A stretch of DNA of 64,000 nt from the NCBI GenBank assembly GCA_020444415.1, contig JAHLLA010000002.1, forward strand, positions 62,001 through 126,000, in the 5' to 3' direction. The position numbers were made by a program, and so were the translations under genes. This stretch comes from Bacteroidota bacterium (lineage in GTDB: Bacteria > Bacteroidota > Bacteroidia > Bacteroidales > F082). The notes under the pieces were generated by a model, which was not told where the DNA came from, did not search any database, and saw nothing but the letters and a program-made list of their open reading frames with translations. How positions within the stretch are numbered: the first letter of the stretch is position 1; every line of letters starts with the position of its first letter. Positions 54,496 through 63,068 of the stretch are shown here, piece after piece.

Positions 54496-57108
54496 ATGAA
54501 TTCATCAGATATAAGGAAAGCATTCCTGAACTTTTTTGAGAAAAAAGGCCATAAAATAGTCCCTTCTGCGCCCATGGTGGTAAAGGACGATCCCACGCTT
54601 ATGTTTACCAATGCGGGTATGAACCAGTTTAAAAACCTGTTTCTTGGCAATGAGAAAATTGAATTTTCTCGCATTGCTGACACGCAAAAATGCCTCCGGG
54701 TTTCAGGAAAACATAATGATCTTGAAGAGGTTGGCCACGATACCTATCACCACACCATGTTCGAGATGCTCGGCAACTGGTCGTTTGGAGATTATTTTAA
54801 AAAAGAAGCCATTGACTGGGCCTGGGAGCTTTTTACAGAAGTATTAAGTATTCAAAAAGAGAACCTGTATACGACGGTTTTTATCGGCGATCAAACTGAT
54901 GGCATCGAACCCGACAATGAAGCTTACGAATATTGGAAAAAACATTTGCCCGAAGAGCGGATATTGTGGGGATCAAAAAAGGATAACTTCTGGGAAATGG
55001 GCGATACAGGGCCGTGTGGTCCCTGTTCTGAAATTCATGTTGACATTCGTTCGCAAGCAGAAAAAGATAAAATTCCGGGAGCAGAACTCATTAATAAAGA
55101 CCACCCTGAAGTGATAGAAATATGGAACCTGGTATTTATTGAATTCAACCGGGTTAAAGACGGATCGTTGCAGGTACTGAAAAATAAACATGTCGATACT
55201 GGCATGGGCTTTGAAAGGCTGGCCATGGTGTTGCAGGGCGTGCGTTCGAACTATGATACAGATATTTTTAAACCTCTCATATCAAAACTGGCCAATTTAT
55301 CAGGATCAGTTTATGGTAAAGATGAAAAGAAAGACATTGCTATGCGGGTGATTTCTGACCATGTACGCGCTGTTTCTTTCGCCATTGCTGACGGGCAATT
55401 ACCTTCCAATACGGGTGCAGGATATGTAATCCGCCGTATTCTGAGGCGTGCTGTCAGGTATGGATTTTCATTTCTTGGATTTGATGAGCCTTTCATGTAT
55501 CAATTGGTGCAGGTGTTGGTGGATGAAATGTCGTCTGCTTTTCCCGAATTGAAATCGCAACAGGATTTGATTGCCCAGGTGATTAAGGAAGAAGAATCTT
55601 CTTTTTTAAGAACACTTTCAAATGGTATTAAAAAGTTCGAACAGTATATTCAGAATAAGGAAGTCGGTATCATTGGTGGTGATTTTGCTTTTGAGTTATA
55701 CGACACTTTTGGATTTCCGATTGATTTAACAGGCTTATTGGCTAAAGAGAATGGCTGGAAAGTGGATATGGTCGGATTCAATAAAGGCCTCGAAGCCCAG
55801 AAAAACCGTTCCCGTAAAGCAGCCGAAGTAGATACCGCCGACTGGATACAAATCAGGGAAGGAAATACAGCTACTGAATTTATAGGATACGACCATCTTG
55901 AAAGCAATGTTCACATTTTGAAATACCGGAAAGTATCCGCTAAAAATAAAACTGTTTTTGAATTGGTGCTTGATAAAACACCTTTTTATGCTGAATCAGG
56001 CGGACAAATGGGGGACAAGGGCATTATTTTTAATAGAAACGAAACATTAAATGTATTTGATACCAAAAAGGAAAATAACCTGATCGTTCATAGAGTTGAT
56101 AAGGAACCTTTAAAACCAACAGAAGCTTTTACAGCCAGTGTGAGTCAACAAAACCGCTTATTGACAGAAAATAACCACAGTGCCACCCACCTGATGCATG
56201 CGGCATTGCGAAAAGTATTGGGAACGCATGTTGAACAGAAAGGTTCACTCGTTGATGCCGACCGGCTTCGTTTCGATTTTTCACATTTCGCTAAATTGAG
56301 TGATGAGGAGATCAAGGAAGTGGAAGATATTGTAAACAGCAGAATCCGGCAAAATATAGCTCGCGATATTAAAAACGATGTGCCTATCAACGAAGCTGTT
56401 GAGATGGGGGCAATGGCCTTGTTTGGCGAAAAATACGGTGAAAAAGTTCGTGTGATCTCTTTCGATCCTGAATATTCTGTCGAATTATGCGGTGGTACCC
56501 ATGTGGCTGCTACAGGTCAAATTGGATTGTTTAAGATTGTTTCAGAAAGTGCGATTGCTGCCGGTGTAAGACGGATTGAAGCGGTTACAGGACAAAAAGC
56601 AGAAGCTTATGTCGACGAGCAGATACATATTCTGAAAGAAATCAAGGAGATGTTCAAAAACCAACCCAATCCTTTGAATGCAGTTAAAAACATGGTGGAA
56701 CAAAGCAACCAGCAGCAAAAAGAATTGGAGCGTCTTCAAAAACACCTGGCAGAAAAAGCTTCTGAAGATCTTTTTCAAAATGCTGAGGTGATTTCCAATA
56801 TTCATTTTATTGCTGCCGAAGTGGATATGGATATCAACCAGGCCAAAAGCCTGGCACATAAACTGCGTGCAAAGGATAGCCGTGTGTGTATCGTGCTGGC
56901 CACAAAACAGGATGGAAAAGTAAACATGGTGGTTTCTTTCTCTGATGACTTGGTAAATGAAGGTTTTCATGCAGGCAATGCCATACGTGAAATTGCCAAA
57001 GAAATAAAGGGTGGTGGCGGCGGACAGCCGCATCTGGCTACTGCCGGTGGTAAAGATGCCGGTGGCATTAAGGCTGCTTTAAAGAAGGCAAAGGCTTTAC
57101 TCAAATAA
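54496..57108 (+). CDS. alaS: Alanyl-tRNA synthetase
   Basis: An 870-residue class II synthetase. Catalytic domain with NSSDIRKAFLNFFEKKGHKIVPSAP, FTNAGMNQFKN and VGHDTYHHTMFEMLGNWSFGDYF (class II motifs); editing domain with zinc ligands in NNHSATHLMHAAL (near 560) and CGGTHV (near 664); and a C-Ala tail with GGGGGQPHLATAGGKDAGG. Full-length. ATG 54496 chosen; TTG 54490 is 6 bp earlier. Divergent from M23 peptidase. Confidence 0.97.
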   Translation: MNSSDIRKAFLNFFEKKGHKIVPSAPMVVKDDPTLMFTNAGMNQFKNLFLGNEKIEFSRIADTQKCLRVSGKHNDLEEVGHDTYHHTMFEMLGNWSFGDYFKKEAIDWAWELFTEVLSIQKENLYTTVFIGDQTDGIEPDNEAYEYWKKHLPEERILWGSKKDNFWEMGDTGPCGPCSEIHVDIRSQAEKDKIPGAELINKDHPEVIEIWNLVFIEFNRVKDGSLQVLKNKHVDTGMGFERLAMVLQGVRSNYDTDIFKPLISKLANLSGSVYGKDEKKDIAMRVISDHVRAVSFAIADGQLPSNTGAGYVIRRILRRAVRYGFSFLGFDEPFMYQLVQVLVDEMSSAFPELKSQQDLIAQVIKEEESSFLRTLSNGIKKFEQYIQNKEVGIIGGDFAFELYDTFGFPIDLTGLLAKENGWKVDMVGFNKGLEAQKNRSRKAAEVDTADWIQIREGNTATEFIGYDHLESNVHILKYRKVSAKNKTVFELVLDKTPFYAESGGQMGDKGIIFNRNETLNVFDTKKENNLIVHRVDKEPLKPTEAFTASVSQQNRLLTENNHSATHLMHAALRKVLGTHVEQKGSLVDADRLRFDFSHFAKLSDEEIKEVEDIVNSRIRQNIARDIKNDVPINEAVEMGAMALFGEKYGEKVRVISFDPEYSVELCGGTHVAATGQIGLFKIVSESAIAAGVRRIEAVTGQKAEAYVDEQIHILKEIKEMFKNQPNPLNAVKNMVEQSNQQQKELERLQKHLAEKASEDLFQNAEVISNIHFIAAEVDMDINQAKSLAHKLRAKDSRVCIVLATKQDGKVNMVVSFSDDLVNEGFHAGNAIREIAKEIKGGGGGQPHLATAGGKDAGGIKAALKKAKALLK

Positions 57109-57129
57109 AACTTCTGATTCAGACAAGAT

Positions 57130-58323
57130 TTATTTTACAACCGCGATCTTACGAGTCAGTCGTTCATCGGATGTCTGCATGATCATATGGTAATAGCCAT
57201 TCTCTAAATAAATATCAGGTTGGATCTGATGCGTACCTTTTGCCAATTTCCCATTATAAACATCTGACACTTTTCTACCCAGTTGGTCAATGATAACAAT
57301 CGACACTTCTGAATTTTCAGAAAGATTTATATCGATCGTAGTTTGACATCTAAACGGATTGGGATAGTTCGTAATGGTATTATTCGTGGTAGTTTCAAAT
57401 TGTTCCGTTCCGGTAATATTCGCCATGGCAAGAGATGCCAGGGAGCCAATGGCCAATTGCGCTGATTTGTGAAAATAGGAAATATTAAAATGGTTGATAC
57501 GGTCACCGGTTGTATGGTAATACGGGTTGAAATCATTTGAATAATAGCCTTCAATCAACAGGATGGCTGAATAGTTGTGATTCCAGAATGGTGAATGGTC
57601 GCTTGCTGTTGTGCCCGGATTTTTAATTGACGGCATCAGTCCAACGGCATAGGTTTCGTTGATGTTTTGCATGAAATTAGCCAGGGAAACAGACTGGTTG
57701 ACTGGTTTTGTGTGAATTTCAATCAGGCCGTCGTTATTGCCATCCCAGGCAATCATATCAATGTTGATCACCGCATCTATATTAATTCCGAAATTATCAG
57801 CGTAGTTGGCATAGTAGCTGCTTCCAAACAAGCCTATTTCTTCTTCATCCCAGAAAGCAAAAATAACGGAGTAGGGAAAGCTTTCCTCCGATAATAAACG
57901 GGCTGCTTCGAGCACCGTGGCACAACCACTGGCATTGTCATCAGCCGCATAATAGGTAACAGCATCGTAATGGGCGCAGATCATATAATATTGCTCAGGG
58001 TAAACGCTTCCCTGCAATGTACCAAACACATTGGTAGCTCCTGATGAATAGTTTTGTCGTACAGCCTGCATGCCGCATGCTTCAAGCCTTTCAGCCAGGT
58101 AATCTTCAGCAAGTGAGTTGCCCCAGCCTGCCACGCGGTGTTCAATCAATGTTTTTTCACCGTTGATATATACCGAGTCTTCACCTGAAAGTATGCGCAC
58201 ATTTGAAAGCAATGAGTCGATGCTTACCTCGCTTATTAGTGTTTCAATATCTGTTTCAAAGGATTGTGAATGTGTGCTTAAAATGGCTGTTAATAGTACA
58301 CCCAGGATATAAATTTTTTTCAT
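57130..58323 (-). CDS. Secreted M28-family peptidase with T9SS sorting domain
   Basis: A 397-residue exported protein. Signal peptide (KKIYILGVLLTAILSTHS), an M28 zinc aminopeptidase domain (about 60-310) with metal motifs ICAHYDAVTYYAADDNASG, FWDEEEIGLFGSSYYA, INIDMIAWDG and ASDHSPFWNH, then a type A sorting domain (NYPNPFRCQTTIDINLSENS, KGTHQIQPDIYLENGYYHM). It would be exported by the type IX system to digest peptides outside the cell. All expected zinc ligands appear present. Ends 21 bp from alaS in the opposite direction. Confidence 0.9.
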   Translation of the reverse strand: MKKIYILGVLLTAILSTHSQSFETDIETLISEVSIDSLLSNVRILSGEDSVYINGEKTLIEHRVAGWGNSLAEDYLAERLEACGMQAVRQNYSSGATNVFGTLQGSVYPEQYYMICAHYDAVTYYAADDNASGCATVLEAARLLSEESFPYSVIFAFWDEEEIGLFGSSYYANYADNFGINIDAVINIDMIAWDGNNDGLIEIHTKPVNQSVSLANFMQNINETYAVGLMPSIKNPGTTASDHSPFWNHNYSAILLIEGYYSNDFNPYYHTTGDRINHFNISYFHKSAQLAIGSLASLAMANITGTEQFETTTNNTITNYPNPFRCQTTIDINLSENSEVSIVIIDQLGRKVSDVYNGKLAKGTHQIQPDIYLENGYYHMIMQTSDERLTRKIAVVK

Positions 58324-58391
58324 CGTGATTTTTTATTAAAACAAGATGTGAAAATACAATTTAATTATAGTTATGATGATATCAGAACTAA

Positions 58392-58544
58392 TTTGAATTC
58401 ATTCTTTGGAATAAAAACAGCTTTGAAGTAGATTGGCACATGACCTACCACACTATCCGCAGTCTGAAGAGGGGTAAAAGGGTTTTGGCGACTACGGGTT
58501 TTAATTTATATGAATCTGCCGTATGGATTCTTAATATAAACTAA
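58392..58544 (+). other. Short open frame in the gap between the M28 gene and batE
   Basis: The 217-bp gap 58324-58540 contains a 51-codon frame with an internal ATG at 58440 (MTYHTIRSLKRGKRVLATTG...). It is preceded by a stop and has no promoter or start codon at its beginning. It could be a gene remnant or chance; I do not recognise it. Nothing else is seen in the gap. Confidence 0.2.
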
Positions 58545-59311
58545 ATCCGCTTTACCGAATCGCCCGGCAACCAACCGATGCTTCCGTTGCGGATTTTAAT
58601 TTTTACCCAGCCCTGCACTTCATCCATGATCTGAACTTTGGTGCCTTCGTGGATCACAAACAAATCTACCGCACTCTGAGTAGGGGAACTTTTGGCGGTA
58701 ACGGTAGGCGTAAAAATAATGGCTTCCTTATTTTCTTTTGTATAGTAATACTTTTGAGAAGAAAGCCCGAACGTGCCAATGGTGATCAACAGGAAGAGTA
58801 AGCCCAGGTAAAAGGCCAGTTTTTTTATGCTGCGCGTTTTTGTGATCAGGAATAAGCCGATAAAAAACAACAGGATGATCCACGAAGCCAGTGATAACAT
58901 GGTCCATGTATCCTCGCTGAAAGCATTATAGAAATAATTCCACCATTTTTTGTAGAACATTTCCGGAACCTGTTCAATTTTGTCAACGATCATGCTGTTG
59001 GCAATGCTTAAATTGAAATTGACATCTTCGTCGTTTGGGTCTAATTTTTTGGCTTTCTCGTAGTAAAGAATGGCAGATGGCAATTGATTCATTTTAAAAT
59101 AGGCATTGCCGGTATTGTAATACAACTCATATGATTCGAACCCATGATCCAACACACCGGAATACATTCGAATGGCAGAATCGTACAATCCCTGGTTATA
59201 GGCCGCGTTTCCCCGGGCGATGAGTGAATCGGGATGCATTTCAGCGGCCAATGAAAACTGACCGATAAATACGACACAGAAAATGGCGATGTATTTCGTT
59301 ATTTTCATCAT
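58541..59311 (-). CDS. batE: BatE: TPR and SH3-domain membrane protein
   Basis: A 256-residue protein ending the aerotolerance operon. Signal peptide (KITKYIAIFCVVFIGQFSLA), two TPR units (DSLIARGNAAYNQGLYDSAI, YELYYNTGNAYFKMNQLPSA), two membrane helices (about 132-185), and a C-terminal SH3-like domain (LFVIHEGTKVQIMDEVQGWVKIKIRNGSIGWLPGD). The batE ATG overlaps the batD stop in ATGA. Role within the Bat complex is not established; the operon is linked to oxygen tolerance in Bacteroides. Confidence 0.88.
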   Translation of the reverse strand: MMKITKYIAIFCVVFIGQFSLAAEMHPDSLIARGNAAYNQGLYDSAIRMYSGVLDHGFESYELYYNTGNAYFKMNQLPSAILYYEKAKKLDPNDEDVNFNLSIANSMIVDKIEQVPEMFYKKWWNYFYNAFSEDTWTMLSLASWIILLFFIGLFLITKTRSIKKLAFYLGLLFLLITIGTFGLSSQKYYYTKENKEAIIFTPTVTAKSSPTQSAVDLFVIHEGTKVQIMDEVQGWVKIKIRNGSIGWLPGDSVKRI

Positions 59312-61161
59312 GATTTTAATTGCTTTTCTGCCTGCATGATCGCATCAATGGCTTCATTATACACATTCTCCATTTTACCTCCCGAATCGCCGGGGGCAAA
59401 TCTCGCAAAATCAATATTGTTGAGCGTATTAATAAAACGGTCAATTACTTCAACAGCTACATTCTTTGCATGTAAACTTTCTCTTACCTTATCGATAGAC
59501 AGGTTTGATTTCTTAATATTGAATTTATCGGCAATATAGCCCCAGAGGGCTTGTGCTATTTCATCATAAAATGCTTTTTCGTCATTCGCTTTCTTTAGTT
59601 TTTCTGCTTTTTTGAGTCTTTCCCGTGCAATTTTATTGGCTTTCCTGGTTTTCATTAAGCCAACGTTGCTTCTGCGTTTAGCCTGTGCTCTCCACCAAAT
59701 AACGAATAATATGAGTAGTAATACCGGCAATACTACGATGATGTAATATGTAGTGGATGCAAAAAGAAATCTGCCTTTTTCTTTCAACTCAAAGATGCCG
59801 GTTTTAATGTGATGGATATCGCGTCCGATAAAACGGATATCCTCCTGTGCTGATGAACTGTAAGTGATACCGCCTGAGTTCTGGTCTCCTTTTTCAACAC
59901 TTACTTTTAGTTCTCCTGATGAAAAAGCGTAATACTTTCCTTCTTTCGGATTGAAATAACTGAATGTAACCGGGTCAATTGTAAAATCTCCCGAAGCACG
60001 TGGAATAGCCAAGTATTCAAAGCTTTTACTTCCTGAAATTCCGGAAAGGTTTGACTGTATATTGCTCTTGATTTTCGGTTCGTAGGTTTCAAAATCGGAT
60101 GGGAATTGTATATCAGGTGCTGATATTAATTCGACATTTCCCCTGCCTGATATGGAAACGTTAAGTGTAAGCGCATCGTTGGCCGTCAGGTCTTTTTTAT
60201 CGATTTCACTCTTAAAACTAAATTCACCCACAGCTCCTTTAAAACCTTCAGGTTTGCCCTGCTGTGGCAGTGGTTTCACATTAATTTTAATCGGTTTTGA
60301 AATCAGTGTTGCTTTTACATTTTTCACATTCCTGTTAAAAAAAGGATCGTTAAAAAAACTTTCAAAAGGGTCGTTACTTCTTTTCTTGTTGGATTGCATC
60401 CTGAGTTGGGCGGTACATTCCATTTCGACTGATTCTATCGTAAGATCGCCAGATTTCTGTGGAAACAAAGCATATCTTGCAATGTCCGCAACGATGTATT
60501 CTTCACCGTCAATTACCTGTGTTGATTGCTTGAACTTGCTGTTGTCTTCCATCAGGTTTTTCGACCAGAAACCCGGATATGACGGTGATTTTTGCATGCC
60601 CAGGTTGGTAATGGGCACCTTCGTATAAATCTTGTAAGTAATAATGATCTGCTCTCCCAGGTAAGGGCTGTTGTTATCCAAAAAGGCTCTGATATACACA
60701 TCATCATCCTGCAACACGCCTTCAGAAGCACCGGACTGGTCTGAGTTCCGGCTTGTGCCTTGTTGTGCAGCCGATGACTTTACCACCTTTATTTTAACTG
60801 GGTTTGAATTGTATTTCTTTCCATTAGCCGTAACACTTGCCGGTGATATGGTTACATCACCCTCCTGAACCGCCTGAACGATGAAAGTATAAGTCATCGT
60901 ATACGACTGTGTCATATTGCCATTGATGTACTGGACACTGGAACTGGTAGATGTATTCGGGCCTGACAGAACTTGCAAATTCCCAAAAGATGGACTGATG
61001 AAATTCCTGCTTTCGGCATTTACTTCATATACAACCTGAAACCGCTCTCCGGTCGCAACTACCTGCTTGGCACTTCCGGTAAAGCTGATATCTTCGTCTG
61101 CTAATAGTACATTCGACAGTAAAACTATAACCAGCAATATGTAAAGTTTAACTGTTTTCAT
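59308..61161 (-). CDS. batD: BatD: membrane protein of the aerotolerance operon
   Basis: A 617-residue protein: signal peptide (KTVKLYILLVIVLLSNVLLA), several Ig-like beta domains in the periplasm (about 20-430; ISFTGSAKQVVATGERFQVVYEV, YIRAFLDNNSPYLGEQIIITYK), one membrane helix (about 475-495) and a cytoplasmic helical tail of about 120 residues rich in Lys and Glu. It matches the BatD/oxygen-tolerance family. Between batC (54 bp gap) and batE (4 bp overlap) in the bat operon. Specific activity unknown. Confidence 0.9.
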   Translation of the reverse strand: MKTVKLYILLVIVLLSNVLLADEDISFTGSAKQVVATGERFQVVYEVNAESRNFISPSFGNLQVLSGPNTSTSSSVQYINGNMTQSYTMTYTFIVQAVQEGDVTISPASVTANGKKYNSNPVKIKVVKSSAAQQGTSRNSDQSGASEGVLQDDDVYIRAFLDNNSPYLGEQIIITYKIYTKVPITNLGMQKSPSYPGFWSKNLMEDNSKFKQSTQVIDGEEYIVADIARYALFPQKSGDLTIESVEMECTAQLRMQSNKKRSNDPFESFFNDPFFNRNVKNVKATLISKPIKINVKPLPQQGKPEGFKGAVGEFSFKSEIDKKDLTANDALTLNVSISGRGNVELISAPDIQFPSDFETYEPKIKSNIQSNLSGISGSKSFEYLAIPRASGDFTIDPVTFSYFNPKEGKYYAFSSGELKVSVEKGDQNSGGITYSSSAQEDIRFIGRDIHHIKTGIFELKEKGRFLFASTTYYIIVVLPVLLLILFVIWWRAQAKRRSNVGLMKTRKANKIARERLKKAEKLKKANDEKAFYDEIAQALWGYIADKFNIKKSNLSIDKVRESLHAKNVAVEVIDRFINTLNNIDFARFAPGDSGGKMENVYNEAIDAIMQAEKQLKS

Positions 61162-61215
61162 TCATGCATTGTGTTTGATGGCACAAATTTAAAACAATAT
61201 TCATCGTAATTTATT

Positions 61216-61986
61216 TTACCAATCGATCTCACTCTTCTTTGATTTGGTAGCCTTCGCTTTTTGTTCCTGCAATTCCTGTAATGTCTTTTTCTCATCATTT
61301 TTCAGCGCATCCAGCATCCGTTGTGCATCTTCTTTTGATATTTGTTGCGGTTGTGGCTGATTTTGCTGTTGCTGCTGATCTCCCTGGTCTTTCTGATCTT
61401 GCTGCTGGTCCTTTTGATCTTTTTGATCCTGATTCTGTTCCTGATCTTTTTGATCTTGATCTTTCTGGTTTTGATCCTGATTCTCCTGGTCTTCGTTTTG
61501 ATCTTTTTGATCCTGATCCTGGTTTTGGTCCTGGTTCTGTTGCTGCTGTTGTTGGTTACTCAACATTTTCCGGGCATATTCCAGGTTGTATTTGGCATCC
61601 TGATCATTAGGATTAACCCGCAGCGCTTTTTTATAAGCTTCAATACTTTCCTGGTATTTTTGTTGATTCATCAGTGTATTACCCAGGTTGTACCACGAAC
61701 CGGATTTGGCAGAAGGTGTTTTGGCTGTTTCTCCCAATTCGCCGAATATTTTACCCGACTCCTCGTAATTTTCCTGTCCATACATGGCATCCCCGAGGTT
61801 GAATTTACCTTTTACGTAATCCGGTTTTTCAGACAGGGCTTTTCTATACTCGATTTCAGCTTCCTGGTAATTACCTTCTTCATAAAGGTTATTTCCTTCA
61901 CGTACCAGCTTTTTCTCAGATTGCCCGACTAGTTGTGTTGCAATTAGCATTAAGAATATCAATATGTGAATTCCGTTAATCTTCAT
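61216..61986 (-). CDS. batC: BatC: TPR protein with long Gln/Asp repeat
   Basis: A 256-residue protein: signal peptide (KINGIHILIFLMLIATQLVG), three to four TPR units (LYEEGNYQEAEIEYRKALSE, YNLGNTLMNQQKYQESIEAYKKAL), then a run of about 70 residues (143-213) made almost only of Gln, Asp, Lys, Asn and Glu, then a short helix. ATG at 61986 overlaps the batB end by 11 bp. TPRs suggest a scaffold for BatA/BatB. The Q/D run is coded by a repetitive DNA stretch at 61348-61560. Confidence 0.88.
   Translation of the reverse strand: MKINGIHILIFLMLIATQLVGQSEKKLVREGNNLYEEGNYQEAEIEYRKALSEKPDYVKGKFNLGDAMYGQENYEESGKIFGELGETAKTPSAKSGSWYNLGNTLMNQQKYQESIEAYKKALRVNPNDQDAKYNLEYARKMLSNQQQQQQNQDQNQDQDQKDQNEDQENQDQNQKDQDQKDQEQNQDQKDQKDQQQDQKDQGDQQQQQNQPQPQQISKEDAQRMLDALKNDEKKTLQELQEQKAKATKSKKSEIDW
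61348..61560 (-). repeat. Low-complexity coding repeat in batC
   Basis: On the coding strand near-repeats of GATCAAAAAGATCAG-like units encode (Q/N)(D/K)Q runs. Units are imperfect, so it has drifted by substitution, but such tracts can change length by slippage. Confidence 0.8.
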
Positions 61987-63028
61987 GCTTCTTTTCTGTT
62001 TTAAAAAAGTCAAATCTATGGGTCCAACTGGCTTTTTTGTCAGCGATTAAAAGCTCAAGCAATAATAAAAAAAGTGCCGCCGCCAGGTAATACTGGAAAC
62101 GATCCTCATAATCGGTAAATTGCTTGGTTTCTATTTCTTTTTTTTCAATCTGGCTGATGTCGTCAAATATTTTACGTAAACCGGTACTTGCATTATTAGC
62201 CCTTGCATACGAACCATTTCCTGCAGCAGCGATCTGCCTGAGCATGTCCTCGTTGAGTTTGGTGACGATGGTTTGTCCCTGGCGGTCTTTTTTAAAACCG
62301 GTTTGGTTCCCATATTGGTTGTACAAGGGAATCGGCGAACCTTCAGGCAAACCCATTCCGATGGTAAACACCTTGATACCAAGTTCTGCAGCTTCAGAGG
62401 CTGCACCAACGGCATCGTCTTCATGATTTTCACCATCAGTGATTACAATGATCGCTTTATTATGCTCTCCTTCAATATCAAATGATTCCACCGCCATATT
62501 GATAGCTTCACCTATGGCAGTTCCCTGTGATGGAACAATTTTAGTGTCGACGGCAGAGAGGAACAATCTTGCCGCTGCATAATCCGTAGTTAATGGTAAC
62601 TGTTTGTAGGCATTTCCAGCAAAAATAATAATACCTATCCGGTCACCTTCGAGCTTAGTGATCAGGCTCGAAATTGCCATTTTTGATCTCTCCAACCTGT
62701 TGGGTTTGATATCTTCCGCCAGCATCGAATTAGATACATCCAGCACCAGCATTAAATCGATACCTTCCCGCTTTACTTTCTCCAGCTTAGAACCAATCTG
62801 CGGGTTGACAATACCAATCACAAACAAAACAAATGCTACTAGCACAAGAATGAACTTGATATATGGTTTGGATTTAGATTCATCAGGCATCAGCGAACCG
62901 ATGATCTTTCTGTCGCCAAGGCGTTTTTTTGCATTTTTACGCCAGATGTTATAAAACCAAAATACCAGTATCAATACTACTATAAATAGCAATAAGTAAA
63001 CATATTCGGTATTTGCGAACCTGATCAT
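61976..63028 (-). CDS. batB: BatB: von Willebrand A-domain membrane protein
   Basis: A 350-residue inner-membrane protein: N-terminal helix pair (about 8-28 and 56-75), a VWA domain (about 90-280) whose metal site has LDVSNSMLAEDI (Asp97, Ser99, Ser101) and IVITDGENHEDD, and a C-terminal helix (about 315-340). It binds divalent metal and likely protein partners in the periplasm. Between batA (40 bp) and batC (11-bp overlap) in the operon. Confidence 0.92.
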   Translation of the reverse strand: MIRFANTEYVYLLLFIVVLILVFWFYNIWRKNAKKRLGDRKIIGSLMPDESKSKPYIKFILVLVAFVLFVIGIVNPQIGSKLEKVKREGIDLMLVLDVSNSMLAEDIKPNRLERSKMAISSLITKLEGDRIGIIIFAGNAYKQLPLTTDYAAARLFLSAVDTKIVPSQGTAIGEAINMAVESFDIEGEHNKAIIVITDGENHEDDAVGAASEAAELGIKVFTIGMGLPEGSPIPLYNQYGNQTGFKKDRQGQTIVTKLNEDMLRQIAAAGNGSYARANNASTGLRKIFDDISQIEKKEIETKQFTDYEDRFQYYLAAALFLLLLELLIADKKASWTHRFDFFKTEKKHED

Positions 63029-63068
63029 TTTCAGTATTAATTTTTATTTTTTTGTTTATCCATCTTTA

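Noticed and set aside
56542-57033. 163-codon minus-strand frame inside alaS
   Set aside because: Lies wholly within the conserved C-terminal part of alaS; Phe/His-rich composition typical of antisense frames.
58392-58544. Small protein gene upstream of the M28 gene
   Set aside because: Short frame without promoter or family; retained only as a low-confidence note.
61348-61560. Possible CRISPR-like array
   Set aside because: Repeats are short, imperfect, in frame, without regular spacers; they encode the Q/D tract of BatC.
61342-61932. Long plus-strand frame, rich in Leu/Ile/Val, opposite batC
   Set aside because: It is the complement of the Gln/Asp repeat codons (CAG/GAT read as CTG/ATC). 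No start signal, no family; batC on the other strand explains the DNA.
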